A DNA stretch of 64,000 nucleotides from a halophilic archaeon (GTDB lineage: Archaea; Halobacteriota; Halobacteria; Halobacteriales; Haladaptataceae): NCBI GenBank assembly GCA_003298465.1, contig QNGA01000008.1:1-64000 (forward strand). The letters run 5' to 3'. Position 1 is the stretch's first letter, and every line of letters starts with the position of its first letter. This document shows positions 53,553-62,917 of the stretch, in pieces. The notes under the pieces were generated by a model. The model was given only the letters and a program-made list of their open reading frames with translations, did no database searches and was not told the DNA's origin. Position numbers and translations under genes: made by a program.

Positions 53553-56040
53553 TACAGAACAATCTGGAGCCCCAGATACTGCAACCGGTGGAGAAGCATC
53601 AGAATCAGACGCTGACGCATCATATGTCGGCGAGAGATTCGGTCGGCGAGAGGATGACAGACTTGTCCGGGGGGAGGGAAAGTTCATGGACGATTTCGAA
53701 CCCAGCGGAAATCTGCATAACCTTGCAATCCTTCGCTCACCGCTGGCGCATGCCGATATCGAATCCATTGATACAGCGGACGCAGCCGCCCGGTCTGACG
53801 TCAAGTGTGTTCTTACCGGTGAGGACATCGCAGCAGAAATGGAATCGTTCACTGTCGGCGTCCAGAATCCACCGGAGTACTATCCAATGGCCGTTGACAA
53901 GGTCCGCTATGATGGTGAACCAGTCGCTGCCGTGGTCGCCGAAAGCAAGTACGCGGCCAAAGACGCCCTTGAAAACATCGACGTTGAGTACAACCCACTC
54001 GACACCGTTACCGATGAACTTGATGCGATGGACGACGATGCGCCATCGCTGCACAAAAGCGGGAATGTCGCGAATGAACGCACTCTCGAGTATGGGCCCA
54101 TAGAGGAGGCCTTCGAGAAAGCAGATCATGTCGTCGAATCCGAATTCGAATTCCCCCGCTATACGAGTGCTCCGATGGAAACCTATGGGATCATTGCGGA
54201 CTACGATCAGGGATCGGAGTCAGCGACCGTCTGGTCGAACTTCCAAGGTCCATTCACGATGCATCCCGTTGTTGCAGGTGCACTCGGAATGTCCGAGAAC
54301 GATTTACAGTTCAAGATTCCTGCAGACAACGGCGGTAGTTTCGGGATTAAGGCCCACGTCTATCCGTACATCGCTCTCAGCGTCATTGCCTCTGATCTTG
54401 CTGGTGTACCAGTGAAATGGATTGAAACTCGTCGAGAACATCTCCGCGCAAGTGCTTGCCATACTGATCGCACCCAGCGGATGAAAGGAGCCGTCTCCGA
54501 TGATGGAGATATTCTCGGGGTTTGGGTGGAACTCTACGATAATTTCGGCGCGTACGTCCGGGCGCCTGAGCCCGGGAATACATTCCGACCCTTGGCGAAC
54601 TACGTCAATACGTATGACTTCGATGCCTTCGGCGGGGACTTCTACGCTATTCAAACGAACAAGTGTCCAGCTGGACTAAATCGAGGGTATGGCTGTCACC
54701 AGTATTATTTTGGCCTCGAACGGCTTGTCGATCAGATGGCGGACGCCATTGGGATGAACCCAACGGTATTTAGACGACAGAACTTCATTGACTCTGACGA
54801 CTTCCCCTACGAGACGCCAACCGGCGGCGAGTACGACAGCGGCCGATATGCGGAAGCACTCGACCGTGCAAAGGAACTCTTCGACTACGAAGAATATCTT
54901 GACCGGCGCGAACAAGCACGTGATGAAGGCCGATATCTTGGCATCGGCTGCTCGACGGCCATCGATCCTTCCGCATCCAACATGGGCTACGTCTCAGTCG
55001 CGATGCCACCTGAAGAACGAAAGAAGGGCTATCCAAAGTCGGGTGCTGTTAGCTCCGTGACTATGATGATGCAACCAGATGCGAGTGTTGTCCTTGAACT
55101 CGACTCTGCCCCTAATGGACAAGGCCATGAGACAACGGCATCACAGATTGCGGCAGACGAACTTGGTATGGAACCGGAGTCTATCAACGTCATTGCCGGA
55201 ATGGATACTAACGAAAAAGCGTGGAGTGTCTCCTCAGGAACGTATTCTTCGCGGTTTGCGAGCGTTGGTCATAGCGCGGTTCAGAAAGTCAGCCAGCAGG
55301 TGGCGGCGAAAATGTGCCGCATTGCTGCGCATATCATGGACGTTGACGCTGCAGAAGTCAATATCACCGACGGCCGTGCTCATGGTCCTGACGGTGACTC
55401 TATTTCTGTCAAACAGATAGCTGGGACTGCACACTGGAATCCAGACGACTTACCCGAAAACGAGCAACCCGGTATCCGGGAGCAGTACACATTCAGTATG
55501 GGCGGTGCAAAACCCATCGATGAAGATGATACCATCAACTCTTCTGGGACATATGGCTACGGGGTCCAGCTTGTTGCAGTGGAAGTCGATGCAACGACTG
55601 GTGAAATAGAAATTCTCGACTATGTTGCTGTCCACGACTGTGGGACTATCGTTAACCCAGAAATTGTCGACGGACAGATTGAAGGGGGTATCTTCCATGG
55701 TCTCGCCGGATCGCTCTATGAAGAACTCGAATACGACGATAGCGGCACTCTCCAGTCAGACACCCTCATGGACTACGCAGTCCCGACTGCAAAAGAAGCA
55801 CCGGACCTTGAACTTGACCACCTCGAGACTCCGTCTCCGAAAACTCCGCTAGGCTCGAAGGGGACAGGTGAAGCTGGGACTGAGGCCGCACCGGCAGCAA
55901 TCGGGAACGCAGTTAATGATGCCCTCGACCCTGCAGGGATTGAAATCACATCACTTCCGCTCAAACCGCAGCGAGTCTGGACACTACTCCAAAATGCTGA
56001 GGCAGACAACAAGACAGAGGCCAAAGGGTCAGGCGATTAG
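53545..56040 (+). CDS. Molybdopterin-binding large subunit of hydroxylase (CoxL-like, not CO dehydrogenase)
   Basis: The 831-residue subunit (start MSDTEQSGAP) has the xanthine-dehydrogenase-type a/b-hammerhead and Moco domains and the catalytic Glu776 in SKGTGEAGTEAAP. The active-site loop is LNRGYGCHQ (around 378-386), where form I CO dehydrogenase has A-Y-R-C-S-F-R and form II has A-Y-R-G-A-G-R. The substrate is therefore probably not CO. Such enzymes hydroxylate aromatic or heterocyclic acids at carbon next to N or at an activated position. The CoxM/S genes overlap; MocA-like and XdhC genes nearby supply and insert the cofactor. Confidence 0.9.
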   Translation: MSDTEQSGAPDTATGGEASESDADASYVGERFGRREDDRLVRGEGKFMDDFEPSGNLHNLAILRSPLAHADIESIDTADAAARSDVKCVLTGEDIAAEMESFTVGVQNPPEYYPMAVDKVRYDGEPVAAVVAESKYAAKDALENIDVEYNPLDTVTDELDAMDDDAPSLHKSGNVANERTLEYGPIEEAFEKADHVVESEFEFPRYTSAPMETYGIIADYDQGSESATVWSNFQGPFTMHPVVAGALGMSENDLQFKIPADNGGSFGIKAHVYPYIALSVIASDLAGVPVKWIETRREHLRASACHTDRTQRMKGAVSDDGDILGVWVELYDNFGAYVRAPEPGNTFRPLANYVNTYDFDAFGGDFYAIQTNKCPAGLNRGYGCHQYYFGLERLVDQMADAIGMNPTVFRRQNFIDSDDFPYETPTGGEYDSGRYAEALDRAKELFDYEEYLDRREQARDEGRYLGIGCSTAIDPSASNMGYVSVAMPPEERKKGYPKSGAVSSVTMMMQPDASVVLELDSAPNGQGHETTASQIAADELGMEPESINVIAGMDTNEKAWSVSSGTYSSRFASVGHSAVQKVSQQVAAKMCRIAAHIMDVDAAEVNITDGRAHGPDGDSISVKQIAGTAHWNPDDLPENEQPGIREQYTFSMGGAKPIDEDDTINSSGTYGYGVQLVAVEVDATTGEIEILDYVAVHDCGTIVNPEIVDGQIEGGIFHGLAGSLYEELEYDDSGTLQSDTLMDYAVPTAKEAPDLELDHLETPSPKTPLGSKGTGEAGTEAAPAAIGNAVNDALDPAGIEITSLPLKPQRVWTLLQNAEADNKTEAKGSGD

Positions 56041-56249
56041 CCAATAAAGCATGGCCAAGTAATTGCCTCGGTTTTCACGAGACGGCCTCTGAAGATCGTT
56101 TGTTCTTCTGAGGTACTCCGCCCTACTATCTTACTAGCAGCTCAAACCGAAGCTTGTTACACACATATGCCTGTAACAACTGGCCAGAGCAGCACAACTT
56201 TTTTGACACTGGTCAACAACCCGCTAATCAACGCACCTGAAAGTTAGCC

Positions 56250-57833
56250 ATGCACATGGGTAGAATTTTCCAGCGGACGGTCGAGCGACATCCCAATCGA
56301 ACAGCTGTCGTTGACGAAGATGAAGAGGTAGAATACACCTACCAAGAATGGAATAGCCGAGTCAACCAATTAGCTTCGGCACTCGCTACAAACGGAATTG
56401 GGCCTGGTGACCGAGTCGGGGTTGTAATGCAACCTCGAGTTCAAGCCGGAACCATATATTGGGCGCTTCAAAAACTTGGAGCAGCCTTTGCCCCATACAA
56501 CATTCGGGCAACCGCGGATGACCTCAAATACCTCGTCAACAACACTGAACCAGAACTACTGATTTACTCTTCCATAGCACGAGAGGCTGTGGACACCGCT
56601 CATTCGGATTTCGATTCGTCCTTAGATCTCATTTACGTTGACGGCAACGTCCCAGAATATGCAGACACGTACGACTACCTTCTTGAGGGAGAGGAATACG
56701 AGTTCGAACTCATGAGCGGTGGTGAGACGAGTGTTATTCTCCATACAAGTGGAACAACTGGTCGACCGAAAGGGGTACCACGGAGTCATAGAAATACTTA
56801 CGCTGCGGCGACGGCGCATGCTATTCAATCAGAATGGACCGATGGTGAGTCGATTCTTGGATTGATGCCTATCTATCATACAATGGGACTTCGGACACTT
56901 GCAACATCAGCGGTACTGAGCGGCAAGTGGGTGGCTCAACGATCTTTTTCGCCATCTCAGACGCTCCAGCTCATTGAGTCGGAAGGAATTACAGCACTCT
57001 ATCTGGTGCCTACAGTGTTCCATGACTTGGTGAAGTACGACGATATCGAGGAGGCAGATGTTTCAACCGTAAAGCGACTGGGCTATGCAGGGACTCCAAT
57101 GACGAAACCCGTCCAAAAACAGACTCGAGAGGCATTTGATCCTGATATTTTCATTAATCACTATGGCAGCACTGAGGTTTACACGTACAGTATTTGTTCG
57201 TGGCTGGATAAAAAACCTGGATCTGCCGGACGAGCCGGCATCAATACTCGCGTTCGCGTCGTCCGTCCCGAACAAGGAGAAACAGTTCCACCAAGCGATA
57301 CCGTTGAAACCGGCGAACTCGGTGAGATCATTGTTGACGCTACTTCTCCTGAAGCCTTCGATGGATACCTTAATAGTCCAGATGCTGATGAGAAATCCTT
57401 CGAAGACGGCTGGTACTTTACAGGTGACATAGGGTATCGTGATGACAGCGGTGACCTCTTCGTCACCGGCCGAGTAGATGATATGATCATTAGCGGTGGA
57501 GAAAACATCTATCCGGTCGAAGTTGAGAATGTTCTCGATGGATACGAAATGGTTAATGAAGTTGCCATCGTCGGACTTGATGATGAACGCTGGAATCAGA
57601 TTGTGACTGCCTTCACAATCGTGGACGATGATCCGGACAACTTCAACTTTGAGTCTTTCGCAAACGAACTTGACACATACTGCCGAGAAAGCGAAGATCT
57701 TGCCGATTTCAAGCGACCTCGGAAATATGTCTTCGTCGACGAAATTGTAAAGAGTAACGTTGGGAAGGTTCTGCGGCGTGAACTATCTTTAGAAGATCTT
57801 GACGTGCAGATCTATGCGGAGGAAAATGTTTAG
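56250..57833 (+). CDS. Acyl-CoA synthetase (AMP-forming), paralogue 2
   Basis: This 527-residue enzyme is a close paralogue of the one at 50437, with the same motifs: HTSGTTGRPKG, YGSTEVY, TGDIGYRD, GRVDDMIISGGENIYPVEVE and KSNVGKVLRREL. It starts 209 bases after the CoxL-like stop, so it may have its own promoter. It probably activates a second carboxylic acid of the pathway, or the same acid with different affinity. Confidence 0.85.
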   Translation: MHMGRIFQRTVERHPNRTAVVDEDEEVEYTYQEWNSRVNQLASALATNGIGPGDRVGVVMQPRVQAGTIYWALQKLGAAFAPYNIRATADDLKYLVNNTEPELLIYSSIAREAVDTAHSDFDSSLDLIYVDGNVPEYADTYDYLLEGEEYEFELMSGGETSVILHTSGTTGRPKGVPRSHRNTYAAATAHAIQSEWTDGESILGLMPIYHTMGLRTLATSAVLSGKWVAQRSFSPSQTLQLIESEGITALYLVPTVFHDLVKYDDIEEADVSTVKRLGYAGTPMTKPVQKQTREAFDPDIFINHYGSTEVYTYSICSWLDKKPGSAGRAGINTRVRVVRPEQGETVPPSDTVETGELGEIIVDATSPEAFDGYLNSPDADEKSFEDGWYFTGDIGYRDDSGDLFVTGRVDDMIISGGENIYPVEVENVLDGYEMVNEVAIVGLDDERWNQIVTAFTIVDDDPDNFNFESFANELDTYCRESEDLADFKRPRKYVFVDEIVKSNVGKVLRRELSLEDLDVQIYAEENV

Positions 57834-58216
57834 TTCATTTGTATCGGATTGTAATCCCCGTTGTTGAGGATGATAGCATTAATGTGGTTATCTATAGAAA
57901 TTATTGAGTAAGCGGAATTTAATACGGAATTGCGGCATTCGAATTGCTTGAACAGACTGAGGTACATCTAATATTGACTCGGTTGGCACGACGGGTCAAG
58001 TAAATTAAGACAGTCTACTCCGCTAAAGATGTAGAACACCGCTGACGTTGTCACACTCCAAACGATATTGCAGCGCTGATCGCCATAGTAGTCCTACTAG
58101 TCCTACGACAAATACAGATAGTCCAAAATCCACCATGTTGGTGATCTTTTTCACAACAAATAGTTTTCAGAGATCCCTGCAGTTCGCCAACAGCGATATC
58201 CGCCGCTAGATAGCTC
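57834..58216. other. Intergenic region with one candidate microprotein
   Basis: The convergent region between the ligase and the XdhC gene is AT-rich on its left. The only protein-like frame is the 37-codon one described separately at 58023-58136. No repeat or RNA was seen. Confidence 0.4.
58023..58136 (-). CDS. Candidate 37-residue single-TM microprotein
   Basis: From ATG 58136 the frame encodes MVDFGLSVFVVGLVGLLWRS, a hydrophobic helix, and then a short polar tail with one Cys. It is on the same strand as xdhC, about 80 bases past its end. Composition is like a membrane microprotein, but coding potential cannot be tested from sequence alone at this length. Confidence 0.3.
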   Translation of the reverse strand: MVDFGLSVFVVGLVGLLWRSALQYRLECDNVSGVLHL

Positions 58217-59350
58217 TTACCCACTATTTGCACGGTTGTGTATCGGCCCCTCTTTCTTTTTTAGTCGGCCACCATCGCGATCATTATGGACAGCAATTAA
58301 TTCAGCTACTATACTGAATCCAATAGCGGTGGGATCTCCACTACCAAGATCAAGGCCAACAGGCGTTGCGATCTGTTCACAGTCGGATGCATCTAGTTCT
58401 CTATCGAGAGTTTCTCGGAGTTTTTGGAACCGTTTGCGTGGGCCCATCAACCCAATATACGAAATCTGAGTGTCGAGAAGGGCATCAAGCGCTAGCTGAT
58501 CATCGAGGAAGTTATGCGACATGAGAACCGCATACGTATGTTCTGGGGCAGTAACGAGATTATTGAGATCTGTAGGATGAGTCGCGACAACCTTCTCAGC
58601 CGCCGGAAAACGATCATCATCGACACGTGCCCCACGTGATGTTGCAACCTGTACACGGAATCCTGCTTGTGCAGCCAGAGAGGCAACGGGATTGATATCT
58701 TCCTGACTACCAAACAGCAGCAGATCTGGAGTTGGCTCAAGCTGATCGACAAATACACGGATATCACCGTCCTCAGTCGAGACAGTAACTGCTGTAGATG
58801 GCCCGGAATCGTTAGTCGAATCGAGAGCTCGATTTACTACCGCGGTCGGGATCTTGTCCCGAGATCGTGAAGCCTGCCCGTTTTCAGCCACAACTGTTCG
58901 ATCGCCGATTGTGATATCTGGAATACCTGATTCAATAACCGTTAATACAGTCGCACTACGCTTCGCAGCAAATTCACCAACAACTGGTTCAAAGCTTATG
59001 TCGAGAGGTTCAAGAAAGATATCGATAACGCCGTTACAACCGAGGCCCAGCCCCCACTCGTTATCCTCAGTGTTAGTGAGGTCGTATGTTTCAAGGCGGG
59101 GTACACCATCAGTGAAGGTCTGCTGGGCGACATCCACAATAGGTCCTTCAAGACAACCTGCCGTGACGGCGCCAATACTCTCACCGTCCTCACCGATGAT
59201 CATCTTGGCCCCTGGCCGGCGATACCCTGACCCGTCGACATCGACGACGGTTGCGATGACAGCATCTGTGTCCTTAGTAAGGAGGCGACGCATAGTCTGG
59301 CGAATGTCGCTACTAGTCGCACTCCACGGGCTTTCAGTTGTGTGAACCAT
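58217..59350 (-). CDS. XdhC/CoxI-family molybdenum cofactor insertion protein
   Basis: The 377-residue protein has the XdhC N-terminal domain with VVDVDGSGYRRPGAKM and GAVTAGCLEGPI, and a C-terminal Rossmann domain with VATSRGARVDDDRFP and DLGSGDPTAIGFSI. XdhC stabilises and sulfurates Moco and delivers it to xanthine dehydrogenase-family enzymes. It points towards the CoxL cluster from the other strand, so it is transcribed separately but probably serves the same enzyme. Confidence 0.9.
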   Translation of the reverse strand: MVHTTESPWSATSSDIRQTMRRLLTKDTDAVIATVVDVDGSGYRRPGAKMIIGEDGESIGAVTAGCLEGPIVDVAQQTFTDGVPRLETYDLTNTEDNEWGLGLGCNGVIDIFLEPLDISFEPVVGEFAAKRSATVLTVIESGIPDITIGDRTVVAENGQASRSRDKIPTAVVNRALDSTNDSGPSTAVTVSTEDGDIRVFVDQLEPTPDLLLFGSQEDINPVASLAAQAGFRVQVATSRGARVDDDRFPAAEKVVATHPTDLNNLVTAPEHTYAVLMSHNFLDDQLALDALLDTQISYIGLMGPRKRFQKLRETLDRELDASDCEQIATPVGLDLGSGDPTAIGFSIVAELIAVHNDRDGGRLKKKEGPIHNRANSG

Positions 59351-60067
59351 CGAACGACGTGTTTTAAACTAGGCGCTGGGCTTTATAGAAGTTACGTGAG
59401 AAACTCCGTCGTTTCGCGTCCGTTGATTAGGACAGTATCTTAGCTGGCTTCGGCTCATTAATCAAGCAACCCTATTTCTAGCCAATAATATAGGAACTAT
59501 CTTAATAATATAATACCAATTATCACGACGGGAAGTGACTTTGTTCAACTTAGTTGACTCCATGTGAAGGCGAGTATTTGCAACCAGTTTTCGGCGGAGT
59601 TGTGCGTGGCGTGGCAAAATGATCAGGGATTTGGCTAGAATAGCATATTAGATTTTCAAAAGCATATATAAGTCTCTTTCCAGTAACTTGAATGACATAC
59701 TGTAGCGATGGTTGAGTTCGAAGAAAGAAGTTTGCAACCACGGCATTCCATCGACGAGAATCACCATGTCGCCGACGCTATATTTTCCTGAGATACGGCA
59801 GGATGATTTTAATTACATAAATATAAAGACAAAATAAAGCCTTCAATACAGAAATTCGTGTACCAGTACTTCTTGTTGGAACGCTATCCCTTTTGCTGGC
59901 TTGCCTTTAGTCCTCTCATGGGGAAAGTAGAGCTAGCACCTACTTCTCCTTTCCCCATCCCCACCAAGAACGAACACAGGACGCATACTGCCGTCCCCTC
60001 CCGAGCCGACTATTCACTAGCTCCCATACCCAATAGCTGCAAATGGCGTAGCTGTCGCTGCTGAGAG
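59351..60067. other. Long intergenic region, no recognised gene
   Basis: About 700 bases of mostly AT-rich DNA (especially 59460-59530 and 59790-59850) with no protein-like frame and no recognisable RNA. Several TATA-like tracts occur on both strands. The stretch probably contains the xdhC promoter and decayed sequence. Confidence 0.45.
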
Positions 60068-60877
60068 CTATGCTGTAGTCGCTTGCTCAGCGATGGCATC
60101 GACATCCTCCAGATCGTCCGGCTCTAACAATAATCGAAGCCGCGGCCGCCCAACCTCGATTGGGACTTTCTCCGTATCAATCAGCCCACGATCTTCAAGC
60201 TGTGTCTTGGTCCGCGAGAACGTTGCTTTGCTCGCCAGCCCAACGTCCTCACCCCATTTACTGATCTCATAGAGCAGCAGTTCGTTATCAGCGGCGACCA
60301 GCAATGTAATCGTCACCTCGTCCAGTTCGTCCTCCTCGCCCGGAACTGTCTCCATTGACTCCAGCATCGTCATAAAGTCGTCTTCGACCTCTTCGTCAAA
60401 CTCCTCACTGAGCGTGTCTCGAACACGAGACAGTGGTGGCGTTCGCAGGCTAAATTCCTCACCCTCATCCCAGTCGTCGTCAAACGCTGATTGTACCGTC
60501 TCGACGAACTCCTCATCCGTCGACGCCAAGCCACTCAATCCCCCGTCGACTGGCACAACTGTCATTACCTGCTCGTCACTCACGAACAGCGAACTCCGCG
60601 CGATATCAGTCGTCGTCCGCAGCGATAGCGTCTCTTGGTCGATCAAGTCCGCTATCTGGCTGGCCAGAATGAAATCTTCAGCCGTTGTCTTGAGCACATC
60701 CGGCGTCGCAAGCACTTGCAGCGTCGGCATCTCATCGTCGAACTCGAACGCCGTCTCCATCGCTGTTCGAAACACCTGCAGCGACGGATTCACCACAAGC
60801 ACTGTCTCGGCATCATTGAACAGTGATTCGAGCGTTTCGTCGAAGTCCGTCTCAGGGCTTACAGCTTCTGATGACAT
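60068..60877 (-). CDS. tbsP: TbsP-like transcriptional regulator (DUF5821)
   Basis: The 269-residue protein has a degenerate N-terminal domain with VLVVNPSLQVFRTAMETA, a central part with FSLRTPPLSRVRDTL, and a C-terminal winged helix: ISKWGEDVGLASKATFSRTKTQLEDRGLIDTEKVPIEVGRPRLRL. This is the pattern of haloarchaeal TbsP (TrmB suppressor), which with TrmB controls glycolytic/gluconeogenic genes such as gapII in Haloferax. It is isolated here, so its local targets are not clear. Confidence 0.8.
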   Translation of the reverse strand: MSSEAVSPETDFDETLESLFNDAETVLVVNPSLQVFRTAMETAFEFDDEMPTLQVLATPDVLKTTAEDFILASQIADLIDQETLSLRTTTDIARSSLFVSDEQVMTVVPVDGGLSGLASTDEEFVETVQSAFDDDWDEGEEFSLRTPPLSRVRDTLSEEFDEEVEDDFMTMLESMETVPGEEDELDEVTITLLVAADNELLLYEISKWGEDVGLASKATFSRTKTQLEDRGLIDTEKVPIEVGRPRLRLLLEPDDLEDVDAIAEQATTA

Positions 60878-61266
60878 ACTTTCTCTACGACGACCCGAGA
60901 TTCCTTTGTTCTAGACCCATTACCAACTGCAAGCACCGAATAAAATAGTGCCCGCAGCGGCGTAACCCAGATGAGATCGGTTATTGATCTCTTGAATGAC
61001 TGCGTTCAGACTTCTTCATGCTGTCTCAGAACGTACCACGACGGCTGAACCATACTGAAAGAGGACTCACTCACATTAGTTTACTCTCTTCTCCTCTCTT
61101 CCAGGAACGTGGAGCGATATCGCAGGAAACAATGGTTAGTATATTCTACTAACCTAGCGGTGGATAGTGAATCTGTTTTCCGCTATCAGGATGAATTATG
61201 TGAACCCCGGTTGCTGCGGCTCATACCACTGTTGTTAGTTCTCCGGACTATCGTCTGCTGAGAGTC
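60878..61266. other. Intergenic region without recognised gene
   Basis: About 390 bases with no protein-like frame, repeat or RNA evident. The promoter of tbsP must lie near 60880-60930. Confidence 0.4.
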
Positions 61267-61617
61267 CTACAAGGGCTCGTAGACGAGGATTGCGTTCGTG
61301 CTGCGGACAACGAACAGATACCCGTCGACTCGGAATCGGACTTCCACATGACTCTGCTTGTCCTTGCTGGCGTCGAGGAGGTCCGCAAGTGCGTCCGGAT
61401 CAATATGCTCGTACAAGGTGAGCGTGGTCTGGCCCCCTGGCGGCTCGCTCATGTCTACAACAGCGTCAACGACCGCCTGTATGAGTGGCTGTGCTGGATC
61501 GATCGGATACGATTCCGTTAGCTCGTAGCGTGTGGGCGGACTCGAACCTGGCATGTCTGTCTCTGCACCGAACCAGGTGGTCGTCGCTGTCTCGACTGCC
61601 GTTATTGAACTCTCCAT
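61267..61617 (-). CDS. HalOD1 output-domain protein
   Basis: The 116-residue protein has the haloarchaeal output domain 1 pattern: LIQAVVDAVVDMSE, then a short strand TLYEHIDPDALADLL and a final VRFRVDGYLFVV. HalOD1 is found alone or fused to sensor domains and is suggested to act in signal output. Its regulator or partner is not evident. DUF7344 proteins lie on both sides. Confidence 0.75.
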   Translation of the reverse strand: MESSITAVETATTTWFGAETDMPGSSPPTRYELTESYPIDPAQPLIQAVVDAVVDMSEPPGGQTTLTLYEHIDPDALADLLDASKDKQSHVEVRFRVDGYLFVVRSTNAILVYEPL

Positions 61618-61701
61618 ATTCCCCTGCAGTCCCCCTATACCATTGAGTAATAGGCGATTACGCCAGAATTTATGCCGAACGGAAGATTATCATCCGGCAC
61701 A

Positions 61702-62010
61702 CTACTCGAAATAGTAGCGCACCGTATCAAGCACATCGATGGCAGCGGCTGCAGCGTCAGTAGCGACGACACGGTCTCGTGGCGTTCGTTCGACGAGATT
61801 TGTGTCCTCCAGTAGTGGGAGATGCTGGTGCGTGAGTGTGAGCGTTACTTGTTCCGGGCTACGGGTCGGTTGGTCAGCAGCGAGCGCGGCGGTGAGTTCC
61901 TCGACAGCGACGGGGGTGTCCTGGCGGTTCAGATACCGGAGCGTCTGTTGGCGTTCACTTCGGCTGAGTGCACGGAAGAGACCATCCAAATTGGGGGGTG
62001 TCGAATGCAT
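61702..62010 (-). CDS. DUF7344 winged-helix protein, paralogue 1
   Basis: The 102-residue protein (start MHSTPPNLDGLFRALS) has the DUF7344 fold: LSRSERQQTLRYL, LTLTHQHLPLLEDTNLVERTP, then DAAAAAIDVLDTVRYYFE. These are winged-helix, ArsR-like regulators without a known inducer; a longer frame to 62082 exists. A close paralogue is at 63323-63694. Confidence 0.75.
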   Translation of the reverse strand: MHSTPPNLDGLFRALSRSERQQTLRYLNRQDTPVAVEELTAALAADQPTRSPEQVTLTLTHQHLPLLEDTNLVERTPRDRVVATDAAAAAIDVLDTVRYYFE

Positions 62011-62163
62011 TGCTCGAGGCTGTTGGTCGTCATCGGTGACAGTCAGTAGCCGATCCCATCCATGCGTGGTATTTACTCTCATTTAACAATCGCCTCTTTG
62101 AACGGTTTGTAACTATGAATAACTTACCCACATCTCAGACCTATTTATAGGCGAATTTTCCAA

Positions 62164-62726
62164 GTGATTCCGTACGACGTCCGCTTTCTCGGACTGCTTC
62201 TAGCGTTCCCAGTCTGCTCATACTATCCAGTTTCTTTTTCAAAGACACAGGCGGCCCTGCTCGACCGAGCACGAACGCACGCGGCCGATGTCGATCGCGA
62301 GCACTTCCCTGAGTTCCCCGTCGAAGCGATCGACTGGGCGGTCTCCGAGTGGGCCCAACGACAGGTTGGCGTCACCGAGTACGACCCAGATACTGAGTCG
62401 GTCATGATCAGACTCACTTGGGGTGCATAGAAGAGTTCGGCTGACAGCAGTTCAGTAAAACAGTGCGGTACAAACTTGTTCCCCGCCTGGCAGTACTGGC
62501 GGTTTGATGCAATAGACTACGCGAGGTATTCGTCTATTGGATAGATCCCTTCTGTATCACCTAGCACTGCGAGCGATTCACCTCGCCGAAGTGGTGGCTC
62601 ATTTGCGTGGACTGTGGCCAGCGGGCCGGGCGGTATCGTCGCTCAAAGACGGTGCGCAATCCCGAGGACTACCAGTGTGGCGACTGCAGCGGAAATCTGC
62701 GTGTTGAAGAGAGTCCTGGTCAATGA
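62164..62726 (+). pseudogene. SprT-like zinc metalloprotein, broken
   Basis: The first frame gives KTQAALLDRARTHAADV and AIDWAVSEWAQRQVGVTEYDPDTE then SVMIRLTWG, the SprT N-terminus. It stops at 62428. Another frame after about 62570 gives CERFTSPKWWLICVDCG, RYRRSKTVRNPEDYQCGDC and NLRVEESPGQ, the C-terminal zinc ribbon (C-x2-C ... C-x2-C). The middle, which would hold the H-E-x-x-H protease site, is frameshifted or deleted, so the enzyme is inactive. SprT proteins act in DNA-protein crosslink repair or as proteases. Confidence 0.7.
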
Positions 62727-62917
62727 CCGCTAGCCGCTGCCCCCACTACAAAACAGCGGTCGCGGCGACGGTCGTCCTGGGACCGTCGACTATTGTCGTC
62801 CAACCGTGCGGGTATGACATCGCGTCAGAATCGCAGTTGATCGAGCCCGGTGACCTCTCACACCAGCGGCCCGACGAGTGGCTGGTAGAGTTATTGGCCG
62901 ACACTGCCGACGATTGA
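62723..62917 (+). CDS. Small protein coupled to the SprT relic
   Basis: The 64-residue ORF (MTASRCPHYKTAVAAT) starts with ATGA overlapping the stop of the SprT relic by 3 bases, an arrangement typical of translational coupling. It has Cys/His residues at the N-terminus (CPHY) and a later PCG, which could form a zinc site. The family is not recognised. Its dependence on a broken upstream gene makes its expression uncertain. Confidence 0.4.
   Translation: MTASRCPHYKTAVAATVVLGPSTIVVQPCGYDIASESQLIEPGDLSHQRPDEWLVELLADTADD

Noticed and set aside
53545..56040. Carbon monoxide dehydrogenase large subunit
   Set aside because: The active-site loop does not match form I or form II CODH, so I call it CoxL-like only.
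59858..60064. 68-codon frame before tbsP
   Set aside because: No family resemblance, basic and proline-rich, no promoter support.
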